A model generated the notes under the pieces. It worked only from the letters and a program-made list of their open reading frames with translations, was not told the origin of the DNA and searched no databases. DNA of 64,000 nt from Sulfurimonas hydrogeniphila (GTDB lineage Bacteria; Campylobacterota; Campylobacteria; Campylobacterales; Sulfurimonadaceae): positions 930,001-994,000 of the forward strand of contig NZ_CP035534.1 in assembly GCF_009068765.1 (NCBI RefSeq), written 5' to 3'. Position 1 is the stretch's first letter, and each line of letters starts with the position of its first letter. This document shows positions 9,172-17,418 of this stretch, in pieces. The translations under genes were made by a program, and so were the position numbers.

Positions 9172-9215
9172 TTAGTAGTTACACTTACTCCATAAAACAA
9201 ATAGGAGGAACGAGA

Positions 9216-9740
9216 ATGAAGAAAACTGTTATGATGTCATTACTTGTGGGTGTTTCATTATTTGCTACTGATTATAGCAAAGTAATAACACATCCGGATG
9301 CGAGTAAGATGATAGAAAAAGATTTGTTAGCACCACCAAAAGTATATAGTATGCCAGCCGGTTGTGTAACAACTGACCCTGATGCAATAGCAAGAGGTGC
9401 ATATATTTTCCATAATTTAAACGGAAAGAAGGCAAAGAAAAACCCGCCAAAAGGTTTGTCTAGAAAAACGAAAGACGGAAAAGTCAAGCAATACGGAAAC
9501 TGTGTTGCCTGCCATAATATAGAAGGTGCTAAAGGTGCTGGTAATATAGGTCCTGATTTAACTGACTATAGAGAAAACTTTATAGAGAGTGGTGCAAGAG
9601 ACAACCAGTTTGTTTTTCAAAAAATAGCTGATGCCCGTATTGACAATCCGGATACTCATATGACAATTAACTTAACAACCAAGTTATTCACTCCAAGAGA
9701 AATATGTGATATTACTTCATATATTGTTGCTCCAAAATAA
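9216..9740 (+). CDS. soxX: SoxX, c-type cytochrome subunit of the thiosulfate-oxidising complex
   Basis: 174 residues with a short signal peptide (1-18) and one heme motif CVACH (Cys96, Cys99, His100), with candidate methionine ligands in the C-terminal part (for example HMTINL). SoxX pairs with SoxA to couple thiosulfate oxidatively to the SoxY cysteine in the periplasm and pass electrons to small cytochromes. It is the first gene of the soxXYZAB block, preceded by a strong AGGAGG site, and soxY follows after 18 bp. Confidence 0.94.
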   Translation: MKKTVMMSLLVGVSLFATDYSKVITHPDASKMIEKDLLAPPKVYSMPAGCVTTDPDAIARGAYIFHNLNGKKAKKNPPKGLSRKTKDGKVKQYGNCVACHNIEGAKGAGNIGPDLTDYRENFIESGARDNQFVFQKIADARIDNPDTHMTINLTTKLFTPREICDITSYIVAPK

Positions 9741-9758
9741 TTATAAGGAATTTAAACT

Positions 9759-10226
9759 ATGCAAAGAAGAGATTTTTTCAAAAAACTAGGAACAGTAGCT
9801 GCGGTATCAGCTGTTATGCCAGCGATGAGTTTTGCCGGTGGTTCGAAACCTATAAGTCCAAATAAAATGGATTATAATACTGCTGTAAACACGATAACAG
9901 GTGGGAAAACCCCTAAACCTTCAAAAAAAGTAAAATTAAAAGTTCCGGAAATTGCGGAAAACGGTGCAGTTGTTCCTGTAACAGTTACAGTTGATTCTCC
10001 AATGACTGAGAGTAACTATGTAAAAGCTATTCATATTTTAACAGGAAAAAATTCAAATGCTCGTACAATTGATGTTTATTTGACTCCTGCTAACGGCAAA
10101 GCAATGTTTTCAACACGTATTAAACTTGGTGGTACGCAAAAAGTAACTGCTTTGGTAGAGTTGAGCAATGGAGAGTTTTTAACAGCTTCTCAAAGTGTTA
10201 AAGTAACTATTGGTGGTTGTGGTTGA
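9759..10226 (+). CDS. soxY: SoxY, sulfur-carrier protein
   Basis: 155 residues. The N-terminus MQRRDFFKKLG is a twin-arginine export signal, and the protein ends in the swinging-arm motif GGCG, with Cys154 as the penultimate residue. SoxY carries the sulfur intermediate covalently on that cysteine and is exported folded together with SoxZ. The middle part is the expected immunoglobulin-like domain. It lies between soxX and soxZ, in the order usual for Campylobacterota sox cluster 1. Confidence 0.96.
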   Translation: MQRRDFFKKLGTVAAVSAVMPAMSFAGGSKPISPNKMDYNTAVNTITGGKTPKPSKKVKLKVPEIAENGAVVPVTVTVDSPMTESNYVKAIHILTGKNSNARTIDVYLTPANGKAMFSTRIKLGGTQKVTALVELSNGEFLTASQSVKVTIGGCG

Positions 10227-10277
10227 TTCTAACCAAACATTTAAAGTCAAGAAAAATATAAAATAGAGGAATTGAAA

Positions 10278-10613
10278 ATGCAAAAAAGAAAGTCACTGAT
10301 TAAAATCAAGCCAAAAAGATATAAAAACGGCGAGATAGTCAAAGTTAGTTTTATGGTTATGCACCCAATGCATACTGGTATGGCTAAAGATAAAAAAACG
10401 AAAAAAATTATTCCGGCAAAATATATAAACAGTGTAAAGTTTATTTATAACGGAAAAGAAATTACAAGTATGAAAGTCTGGGAGTCATTATCTGTAAACC
10501 CTGTATTTACTACATACATGAAAATTAACGGCAAAGGGAAACTGACTGTTAAATATACGGATAATACTGGCGAAGCGCACGAAAAAACCAAAAAGATTAA
10601 ACCAAAAGGATAA
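10278..10613 (+). CDS. soxZ: SoxZ, partner of the sulfur carrier
   Basis: 111 residues from the ATG at 10278, preferred over the TTG six bases upstream because the GAGGA site at 10266-10270 is then 7 bp away. It has no signal peptide, as expected for a protein exported piggyback with SoxY. The motif VKVSFMVMHPMHTG near the N-terminus is the SoxZ signature. SoxYZ is the scaffold on which the Sox enzymes act. The soxA gene starts 4 bp after the stop. Confidence 0.95.
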   Translation: MQKRKSLIKIKPKRYKNGEIVKVSFMVMHPMHTGMAKDKKTKKIIPAKYINSVKFIYNGKEITSMKVWESLSVNPVFTTYMKINGKGKLTVKYTDNTGEAHEKTKKIKPKG

Positions 10614-10617
10614 TCAA

Positions 10618-11388
10618 ATGAAAACAGGTATTAAAATAGCTCTATCAGTTGCAATGCTTGCTTCATTATCTTATGGTGGTGAGCAATTTGCAATGAGCGA
10701 CGCAGACCGTGCAATGTACGCAGAGATGTCAGAGAACAATCCTGCCGACATTATGGTGGCTGACGGTGAAGAATTACTAGGTTATATGGGTGGAGACGAA
10801 GGTCTTGCAAAATATCTTGGTGTGACCGAAGATGAACTGCCGGCATATATAGCAGGGTTTCCCCGCTATATCAAAAAGTTTGACATGGTTGTAGGAATTG
10901 ACCAGGTAATTCAGGCAATGATGGCAGACGGAGGGCATAAACCGCTGAAGCTTAAAAGCGGAAACATGTTTGCAATGGTGGCATATGTGAAATCTATTGC
11001 AAACGGCGAAAAGATAAACATAGATGTAACAGCAAACAAGCAGATGAAAGAAGCTTATGCACTGGGTTTAAAGACATATATGACAAAACGCGGCGGTCGC
11101 GGACTTTCATGTAACTCTTGTCATGCTCCTGCTGTAGTCGGCCGTATTTTAAGAACACAGCCGCTTCCGGATTTAGGTGCAAAAGGTGCAAAAGCTGCGG
11201 CAACATGGCCGGCATACAGAATGACAAAATCATCTTTAAGAACACTGCAACGCCGTTTTCAGGGATGTATGAAAAATGCACTTTTAAAAGTTATACCGCT
11301 CGGTTCAAAACAGATGGTAGCACTTGAAGTGTATTTAACAAATAAAGCAAAGGGCGCTGAAATTTCAATCCCTGGTTTAAAAAGATAG
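10618..11388 (+). CDS. soxA: SoxA, single-heme type cytochrome subunit
   Basis: 256 residues with a signal peptide (1-19). Only one CxxCH is present (CNSCH, 165-169), in the C-terminal domain. The first domain, which binds a second heme in diheme SoxA proteins, has none. The distal cysteine ligand of the active-site heme is visible as Cys217 in RRFQGCMKN, together with the conserved arginines. With SoxX it forms the c-type cytochrome complex that attaches thiosulfate to SoxY. The gene is 4 bp from soxZ and 11 bp from soxB, clearly one operon. Confidence 0.94.
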   Translation: MKTGIKIALSVAMLASLSYGGEQFAMSDADRAMYAEMSENNPADIMVADGEELLGYMGGDEGLAKYLGVTEDELPAYIAGFPRYIKKFDMVVGIDQVIQAMMADGGHKPLKLKSGNMFAMVAYVKSIANGEKINIDVTANKQMKEAYALGLKTYMTKRGGRGLSCNSCHAPAVVGRILRTQPLPDLGAKGAKAAATWPAYRMTKSSLRTLQRRFQGCMKNALLKVIPLGSKQMVALEVYLTNKAKGAEISIPGLKR

Positions 11389-11399
11389 AAGGTTAATTA

Positions 11400-13160
11400 A
11401 TGGAAATTTCTAGAAGAGATTTTATGCACATTGCAGCGATATTTGGACTGACTGCAGCTACAAGCAGCTTTGCAAGTTCACAAAAAATAGAGCAGATTGG
11501 TTTAAAAGATATATACCAGTTTAATTCAATGGGTAATTTTACACTGATGCATATATGTGATTTACATGCACATATAAAACCACTGTACTGGAGAGAGCCC
11601 TCAACATTGATCTCTGCTCCAAACCTTGTGGGAACACCTGGGTTTTTATGTGGTGAAGCATTTGCAAAGCATTATGGACTTGAACCAAGTTCTCTTGATG
11701 CATATTTCGACACATATATAGACTTTAGCAAATTGGCTAAAAAGTTTGGAAAAATGGGCGGTATCGCGCACATTAAAACTTTGACAAATCACATTATAAA
11801 AGAACGCGGAAAAGAGAATGTACTTTTCCTTGATTCCGGTGATACATGGCAGGGAACTGGTGTGGCACTGAAAACCGCTGGCGAAGCTATTGTAAAAGCC
11901 CAAAATTATCTTGGAATTGACACTATGGTAGGGCACTGGGAATTTACCTATGGGAAAGAGAGAGTCAAAGAGCTGATTGAGATGCTTGATGCGAAATTTA
12001 TTTCTCAAAATATCATAGGTGATGATCCTTTTGCTGATGAGTATGAAGAGTTGATTTTTGAACCGTATACTATTGAAGAGCGTGGTGGGGCAAAAATCGG
12101 AATTATCGGACAATCCTTTCCGTTTACATCTACTGCGAACCCAAAAGAGTTTACAGAGGGTTGGAGTTTTGGTTTAAGACTTGAAACACTTCAAGAATAT
12201 GTAGATGAGTTGAAAAATGAGAAAAAAGTGGACTGCGTTGTTGTGCTTTCGCACGATGGATTCAGCGTTGATCAGGAAGTGGCGCGTAAAGTTAAAGGTA
12301 TCGACTTTATTTTAAGCGGTCATACACATGACCCTTCACCGGAACCTATTGTAATTAACGGTACTGTTATCGTTATTGCAGGAAGTCACGGAAAATATAT
12401 AGGTCGTTTGGATATTGATGCAAAAAACGGAAAAGTGAACGGATATGAGTACAAACTGATTCCTATTGCTTCGCATATTATTCCGGCAGATCCGGAGGGT
12501 GTAAAGCTTGTCAATGAATTGTATGCTCCTTTTGATAAAGAGTTTAATGAAGTGTTAGGCCGAACAAAAGGAATGCTTTATAAGCGTGATACATTCTTCT
12601 CAACATTTGATCAGCTCATCAATGATGCAATTATGGATGAGATGAAATGTGATGTCTCTTTTACTCCAGGGTACAGATGGGGAACAACAGTGCTTGCCGG
12701 TGACAATATTTTAATGGACAATGTATATGAGATGTGTGGGATTACCTATCCTGATGTGTATACATTTGAGTTAAAAGGTGAAAAAATTGCAACACTTTTA
12801 GAAGATATTGCAGATAATGTTTTTAATGCAAACCCTCTATACCAGCAGGGTGGTGACATGAGCCGTCTTGGCGGTGTAACCTATTCTATCGCCGTTTCAA
12901 ACAAAGCGGGTGAGAGAATATCAAATCTTAAGATTGGAGGTAAACCTATAGACTTGAAGAAAACATATATAGTCTCATCATGGGGTGGGAACCTGCAAAA
13001 AGCAGGCGCCAACTTGCAAACTGACAAAATTCGTCCGGTTTATGATGTTGTACGTGATTATATTAAAAAGAAAAAAGTGGTTGATGTGAGTAACAAAGGT
13101 AATGTTACTATACTAGATTACAGTTGTGGCTGTCCGACTAAGGGGTCAAGAGGCTGCTAA
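11400..13160 (+). CDS. soxB: SoxB, sulfate thiol esterase
   Basis: 586 residues of the 5'-nucleotidase/calcineurin-like fold. It has a twin-arginine signal (MEISRRDFMHIAA), metal-binding motifs DLHAH, DSGDTWQG, GHWEFTYG and LSGHTHD, and the SoxB-type YRWGTT segment. It uses two manganese ions to hydrolyse the terminal sulfone from SoxY-bound thiosulfonate and release sulfate. The C-terminus has a small cysteine-rich tail (CGCPTKGSRGC) of unknown use. A GC-rich hairpin and a U-tailed hairpin follow before the porin gene. Confidence 0.96.
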   Translation: MEISRRDFMHIAAIFGLTAATSSFASSQKIEQIGLKDIYQFNSMGNFTLMHICDLHAHIKPLYWREPSTLISAPNLVGTPGFLCGEAFAKHYGLEPSSLDAYFDTYIDFSKLAKKFGKMGGIAHIKTLTNHIIKERGKENVLFLDSGDTWQGTGVALKTAGEAIVKAQNYLGIDTMVGHWEFTYGKERVKELIEMLDAKFISQNIIGDDPFADEYEELIFEPYTIEERGGAKIGIIGQSFPFTSTANPKEFTEGWSFGLRLETLQEYVDELKNEKKVDCVVVLSHDGFSVDQEVARKVKGIDFILSGHTHDPSPEPIVINGTVIVIAGSHGKYIGRLDIDAKNGKVNGYEYKLIPIASHIIPADPEGVKLVNELYAPFDKEFNEVLGRTKGMLYKRDTFFSTFDQLINDAIMDEMKCDVSFTPGYRWGTTVLAGDNILMDNVYEMCGITYPDVYTFELKGEKIATLLEDIADNVFNANPLYQQGGDMSRLGGVTYSIAVSNKAGERISNLKIGGKPIDLKKTYIVSSWGGNLQKAGANLQTDKIRPVYDVVRDYIKKKKVVDVSNKGNVTILDYSCGCPTKGSRGC

Positions 13161-13164
13161 AGGA

Positions 13165-13192
13165 ACAGGAGGCAGCTGCAACTGCCTCCTGT
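13165..13192 (+). other. GC-rich hairpin after soxB
   Basis: ACAGGAGGCAG (13165-13175) pairs perfectly with CTGCCTCCTGT (13182-13192) around a 6-base loop, starting a few bases after the soxB stop. There is no U-tract, so it may act as an mRNA processing or stability element between the sox enzyme genes and the porin rather than as a terminator. Confidence 0.5.
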
Positions 13193-13200
13193 ATCTGAAT

Positions 13201-13245
13201 GTGTTAACAATAACATAATCAAACAAGGTTATTATAACACTTTTT
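13201..13245 (+). terminator. Possible intrinsic terminator between soxB and the porin gene
   Basis: GTGTTAACAATAAC (13201-13214) is almost complementary to GTTATTATAACAC (13228-13240), and the right arm is followed by TTTTT (13241-13245). The stem is AT-rich and has one bulge, so termination may be partial, which would set a lower or separate expression level for the downstream genes. Confidence 0.45.
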
Positions 13246-13266
13246 AAACAAATAAAAGGGAAACAA

Positions 13267-14718
13267 ATGAAAAATATGATTAAATTGGCAGCTGGAACTG
13301 CTGCTTTACTACTAATGGCTACTTCAGCACAGGCAACGTTAAAGACAGATAAGGTTACTTTAAAAGGGAACATGCAAGTGAAGTATAACAAACTTCCATC
13401 TCCAGTTGATTCTTTGAAAGAAGCTTTTACTGAGGGTATGTTCTACGGTCGTTTCAGAACAAACTTTTTCTATTGGGACTGGGATGTAGAAAATTATGCA
13501 ACTGGCGGAAAGCAAAAAGATAACAAAAACAATGGTGTCGGTGGTAGTTTAATCTATAAATCTGCTCCGTTTAAAGGGTTCAGCGGAACTGTTGGCCTGT
13601 ATACATCACAAAACTTAGATTTCTTTCGTATGGATAAACAAGATGCAAAATATGCAAAATCGGGTAAAGATACATTCAGCAGATATAATTTATCAACTGG
13701 CGGGCATTATGGTATTACTGATTTAGGTCAGGCATATTTGCAGTATGATGCTACAAAAAAGACAACTGTTAAAGTTGGTCGTCAAATGTTTGAGACAGTG
13801 TTTACAAAATCAAATGATACAAAGATGATACCAAATACTTTTGACGGTCTTACTGTTGTCAGTAAAGATTTACCAAAAACTACGGTAAAACTTGCATATT
13901 TTACAAAACAAAAACTAAGAGATCATACAGTTGCACATGATGTTCTCGCATTTGATCCAAACAATAAATGGAACCAAAATGATGATTCGGCAATAAACAA
14001 AAACCTCACAGTTGCAAGAATAGGACAGGATAACAAACTTATAGTCGGTACTGTGACAAACAAGTCTGTTAAAAACCTCAAAGCAAGTGTAGGTTATGCA
14101 ACAGTTCCCGGTGTTGTGAGCAATATTACATTGGAAGCACATTATACTATTCCTGTCGGTTCAATGAAAGTTGTCCCTGGTGTGAGATATATGATGCAGT
14201 ATGATGCTTTGGGTGCCAACTACGGTGTGGCAAACTTAAAAGGGAATCAGACAAACTATACTAATCCGAACTCTTTGGATTCAAATCTTTTATGTGCAAG
14301 AATTGACTTTAAACAAGGTGCATTTTTAGGCCGTTTAGGGTACTCAAAAGTAGCTGACAAAGCAGATATCGTTGCTCCATGGCGTGGATTCCCGACGGGT
14401 GGATTTACTCGTGCAATGGCTCAGTATAACTGGTATGCAAACACTCAAACTATTATGCTTCGCGCAGGATATGACTTTGGAAAAGCAAAAATTCTTCCAG
14501 GATTCAGTGTAATGGTCAGATACGCAATGCAGGATTTTGATGACAGTAAACCAGGTGTACAGGCTGATAGTAATATTATTCATATGGATGTTCGTCAGAA
14601 CATCGGACACAGCAGTGAATTAAAATTCAGACTCGGTATGGTTGACGCGAAACCGACAAACGGTAAGACAGATGTATCATACAATGAGTACCGTTTAGAG
14701 TATAACTACTTCTTCTAA
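13267..14718 (+). CDS. Outer-membrane porin (Opr-like family of Campylobacterota)
   Basis: 483 residues with a clear signal peptide (MKNMIKLAAGTAALLLMATSAQA), no further hydrophobic helices, alternating aromatic/polar strands throughout and a C-terminal EYNYFF ending in Phe, the beta-barrel assembly signal. It is probably a 16- to 18-stranded porin letting thiosulfate or other anions into the periplasm; that substrate is inferred from its position after soxB. A good AAAGGG site precedes the ATG. A 10 bp hairpin overlaps its stop codon. Confidence 0.8.
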   Translation: MKNMIKLAAGTAALLLMATSAQATLKTDKVTLKGNMQVKYNKLPSPVDSLKEAFTEGMFYGRFRTNFFYWDWDVENYATGGKQKDNKNNGVGGSLIYKSAPFKGFSGTVGLYTSQNLDFFRMDKQDAKYAKSGKDTFSRYNLSTGGHYGITDLGQAYLQYDATKKTTVKVGRQMFETVFTKSNDTKMIPNTFDGLTVVSKDLPKTTVKLAYFTKQKLRDHTVAHDVLAFDPNNKWNQNDDSAINKNLTVARIGQDNKLIVGTVTNKSVKNLKASVGYATVPGVVSNITLEAHYTIPVGSMKVVPGVRYMMQYDALGANYGVANLKGNQTNYTNPNSLDSNLLCARIDFKQGAFLGRLGYSKVADKADIVAPWRGFPTGGFTRAMAQYNWYANTQTIMLRAGYDFGKAKILPGFSVMVRYAMQDFDDSKPGVQADSNIIHMDVRQNIGHSSELKFRLGMVDAKPTNGKTDVSYNEYRLEYNYFF

Positions 14719-14730
14719 AGAGAAGTAGTT
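14704..14730 (+). other. Hairpin overlapping the porin stop codon
   Basis: AACTACTTCT (14704-14713) and AGAAGTAGTT (14721-14730) form a perfect 10 bp stem around a 7-base loop; the stop codon (14716-14718) lies in the loop. No U-run follows. It could stabilise the porin mRNA end or reduce read-through into the downstream accessory genes. Confidence 0.5.
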
Positions 14731-14755
14731 TAATCACAATTATAAAGGTTATGCT

Positions 14756-15664
14756 TTGAAGTCATTTTTGTTGAGTATTGTATTATTTCATTCTCTCCTT
14801 TCTTACGATTACAAACTTCAGCCTGAAAAAGTAGATGAGATCACCACTCACTGCTTTTTTGGGCTACCAGAAGTGATGGATGAGCATAACAACGGAAACA
14901 TGTCCAATTCATGTTTTGTTACCCTTGGGAGCAGCTATCTTGTGATAGATAGTGGTCCCACGTATCAGTATGCCCAGCAGGCATATCAAAAGATGAAAGC
15001 TATCAAAAATCTTCCTGTCTCTTATGTTATAAACACACATGTTCATGATGATCATTGGCTTGGAAATAGTTACTATGCGACACTTGGTGCCAAAATCATA
15101 GGATCAGAGGCATTTAAAGAACTTCCTAAGTTGGAACAAACACGCATGCAAAGAAGAATATCTGCCGAGGCATATAAAAAAACGACACAGGTCTTTCCGA
15201 CTGTTTTTGTAAAAAAAGAAAAAGTTTTACAGATTAACGGAAACAAAGTATATATCAAAAGTGTAAATCATAAAGCGCACACAAACAGTGATCTTTACGT
15301 TTACATACCAAGTAAAAAAATTGTCTTTGTAGGTGATCTTGTGTTTAATCAAAGACTTCCCTCACTTCGAGATGGAGATATAAGCGGCTGGTTGGAGGCT
15401 CTTGAACAAATAAAGAAAATGGATGTTCAGTATATTATTGGCGGGCATGGAGAAAATATAGATAAAAAAGCCGTTGATTTTACCTATAATTATCTGAAAA
15501 CCTTAAAAAAAGAAGTAAAAAAAAGGCTGGAAGCGGGTGAAGATATCGCTGATGTTGTAAATGAGGTTAAAATGAAAAAGTATGAAAATGACCCTTTTTA
15601 TGATTCCATCCACAGACAGAATGTAGAAACAGCTTATAGAATGTTGGAGTGGGAAGATGAGTAA
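14756..15664 (+). CDS. Periplasmic metallo-beta-lactamase-fold hydrolase (SoxH-like)
   Basis: 302 residues from a TTG start with an AAAGG site 8 bp upstream. The ATG at 14751 is in another frame and stops at once. It has a signal peptide (1-16), the zinc motif THVHDDHWLG, the second-shell motifs NHKAHTNSDL and VFVGDLVF, and GGHGE near the end. It resembles SoxH and quinoprotein-associated zinc hydrolases, which occur with sox genes but are not essential for thiosulfate oxidation. A glyoxalase II-like thioester hydrolase role is possible. It overlaps the next gene by 8 bp. Confidence 0.8.
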   Translation: MKSFLLSIVLFHSLLSYDYKLQPEKVDEITTHCFFGLPEVMDEHNNGNMSNSCFVTLGSSYLVIDSGPTYQYAQQAYQKMKAIKNLPVSYVINTHVHDDHWLGNSYYATLGAKIIGSEAFKELPKLEQTRMQRRISAEAYKKTTQVFPTVFVKKEKVLQINGNKVYIKSVNHKAHTNSDLYVYIPSKKIVFVGDLVFNQRLPSLRDGDISGWLEALEQIKKMDVQYIIGGHGENIDKKAVDFTYNYLKTLKKEVKKRLEAGEDIADVVNEVKMKKYENDPFYDSIHRQNVETAYRMLEWEDE

Positions 15665-16031
15665 AATTATATTTTTAGTTTTGTTAAGTGCTTTTTCTTT
15701 ATGGGGTCTTGAATTTCATACTTATGAAGAAGCGTTAAAAATCCAAAAACAAAACAATAAAATTATTATGATAGATGTCATACGTTCGGATTGTCAGTAC
15801 TGCATCAAAATGAAAAAAGAGGTTTTTGATGATCCGGAAATGTCAGAATGGATAGAAGAGCGTTTCATTCCCGTGGAATTGAACCTTGATTTTGATGAAC
15901 TGCCTTTGGGATTACATGTATATTTTACACCGACTTTTTTCTTTGTAGATAAAAATCAAAAAATAATTAAACAGATTCCGGGTTCATGGAATATTCAGGA
16001 TTTTAAAGATTTAACAAAAAACATAAAATAA
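15657..16031 (+). CDS. Periplasmic thioredoxin-like protein (SoxW-like)
   Basis: 124 residues with a signal peptide (1-17) and a thioredoxin fold with active site CQYC (Cys46/Cys49) and the cis-proline segment YFTPTFFF. In sox clusters such proteins (SoxW) reduce SoxY or other periplasmic thiols; electrons would come from DsbD, encoded 9 kb upstream. The start overlaps the metallo-hydrolase gene by 8 bp, and the DsrE-type gene follows after 10 bp. Confidence 0.85.
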   Translation: MSKIIFLVLLSAFSLWGLEFHTYEEALKIQKQNNKIIMIDVIRSDCQYCIKMKKEVFDDPEMSEWIEERFIPVELNLDFDELPLGLHVYFTPTFFFVDKNQKIIKQIPGSWNIQDFKDLTKNIK

Positions 16032-16041
16032 AGGATAATTC

Positions 16042-16476
16042 ATGCTAAAATTTACACTAATTTTACTAAGCTTTTGTATTCTCTCGTTTGCAGATACAGA
16101 GTATGCAGAGCCCAAACCTTCTATAGACAATCCGAGACAAATTGTCTTTTCAGTCACAGAAGATTCTCCGCATGCACTGGATCACATACTCAGTGTCGCA
16201 AACAATGTTTTGAAGTTTTACGGACCGGAAAAAGTAGAGATGAAAATCGTTGCCTATTCCAAGGGGATAAAACTTTTGGACAGACATGTGAAAGAGACTG
16301 CTGTGCGCGTAGATGCTCTGATGCAGTATGATGTAGAATTTGTTGCGTGTGGTAACACAATGCGGACACTGCATATAAAAAAAGAAGACCTTGTTGACGG
16401 CTCCGTTGTAGTAACCGCAGGTGTGGTTGAACTGCTGGAGAGTGTTAAAGCAGGTTGGATTTATATTAAACCATAG
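16042..16476 (+). CDS. Exported DsrE-family protein
   Basis: 144 residues with a signal peptide (1-17). The mature part has the DsrE/DsrF-like fold: RQIVFSVTEDSP at the start, alternating strands and helices, and a conserved cysteine in VACGNTM (Cys103). DsrE-type proteins bind sulfur as persulfides. A periplasmic version within a sox operon suggests handling of a sulfur intermediate outside the cytoplasm. It is similar in setting to SoxF-adjacent DsrE genes, but the role is not established. Confidence 0.75.
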   Translation: MLKFTLILLSFCILSFADTEYAEPKPSIDNPRQIVFSVTEDSPHALDHILSVANNVLKFYGPEKVEMKIVAYSKGIKLLDRHVKETAVRVDALMQYDVEFVACGNTMRTLHIKKEDLVDGSVVVTAGVVELLESVKAGWIYIKP

Positions 16477-16486
16477 GAAAAGAAAA

Positions 16487-17413
16487 ATGAAAAAACTAAT
16501 TACACTGGCAATTGTACTTTTTTGTGCAGTTTCACTCCAGGCAAAAGGAGACTTGCATCTTTTCAGTATAGAAAACAAAGATGGAAAAATTACTCCATAT
16601 ACTATTGAACAGGCGCTGAACAACGGCGGTTTCCATGTAGAGCTTAACAGCAATATGATAGGACCGTTTAAAAAACAGTTTAAAGAGACACAATACAAAG
16701 TTTTTACTTTAATGACATTCTGGAGTAAAAAATACACAAGAGATTTGGTGATTAAATATCCAAAAGCGGGTGTTTTTACACCGATGGGTATGGGAATCTA
16801 TCAGGCAAAAAATGAAAATACTTTGCATTTTTCTGTGTTGAGCGCAGAGGCACAGGGAAAAATATTAGGGATTAAAGACCTGTCTCTTCTGAAAAAGATA
16901 GAAACAGACGTGCTTGCAGTGATAAAAAAGAATTTTCCAAAAGCAAAGCATACTTACAGTGAAGACAGTTTAAAAACATCACATAATTTAGTAACAGTTT
17001 ATGAGATGGAAGTAGATGAGGATGAAGACCCTGATGATGTGCTGGATGAACTTCAAATGAACCTTGAAGGCGCATTTAAACCATACGGGTTTGTTGTTCC
17101 CCAGTTTATGGATCTCAACGAAGTACTTACACAAGACGGAACAAAAGAATCGCCGTTTGATTTTTATATTACTTACTCTATCTGTAAACTGCCGGTTATT
17201 TATACTGTTTCAAAAAGCAGACCTGAAGCATCGGCATTTGCACCATGTACAACAATGTTGTATAAGAAAAAAGGAGAAAATAAAGTTGTCGTAGGTTTTC
17301 CGGCTGTGTATAACTGGCTGAGTTCTGCAAAAGTTGAAGACAAAGAGGCGAAAGCGACACTCTTAAAAGCACAAAAAGATTTCGAATCTATTTTGAAAGA
17401 TATTACAGAGTAG
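16487..17413 (+). CDS. Exported DUF302 domain protein
   Basis: 308 residues from the ATG at 16487, preceded by AGGAAAAG. An upstream in-frame ATG would lie inside the preceding gene and spoil the signal peptide. Signal peptide 1-20 (MKKLITLAIVLFCAVSLQAK). The mature protein shows the DUF302 pattern (KYTRDLVIKYPKAGVFTPMGMGIY) and then a longer alpha/beta region. The function of DUF302 is unknown; such genes recur next to sulfur-oxidation genes. It is the last gene of the sox strand and is convergent with rhlE at a 5 bp gap. Confidence 0.7.
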   Translation: MKKLITLAIVLFCAVSLQAKGDLHLFSIENKDGKITPYTIEQALNNGGFHVELNSNMIGPFKKQFKETQYKVFTLMTFWSKKYTRDLVIKYPKAGVFTPMGMGIYQAKNENTLHFSVLSAEAQGKILGIKDLSLLKKIETDVLAVIKKNFPKAKHTYSEDSLKTSHNLVTVYEMEVDEDEDPDDVLDELQMNLEGAFKPYGFVVPQFMDLNEVLTQDGTKESPFDFYITYSICKLPVIYTVSKSRPEASAFAPCTTMLYKKKGENKVVVGFPAVYNWLSSAKVEDKEAKATLLKAQKDFESILKDITE

Positions 17414-17418
17414 AAGAG

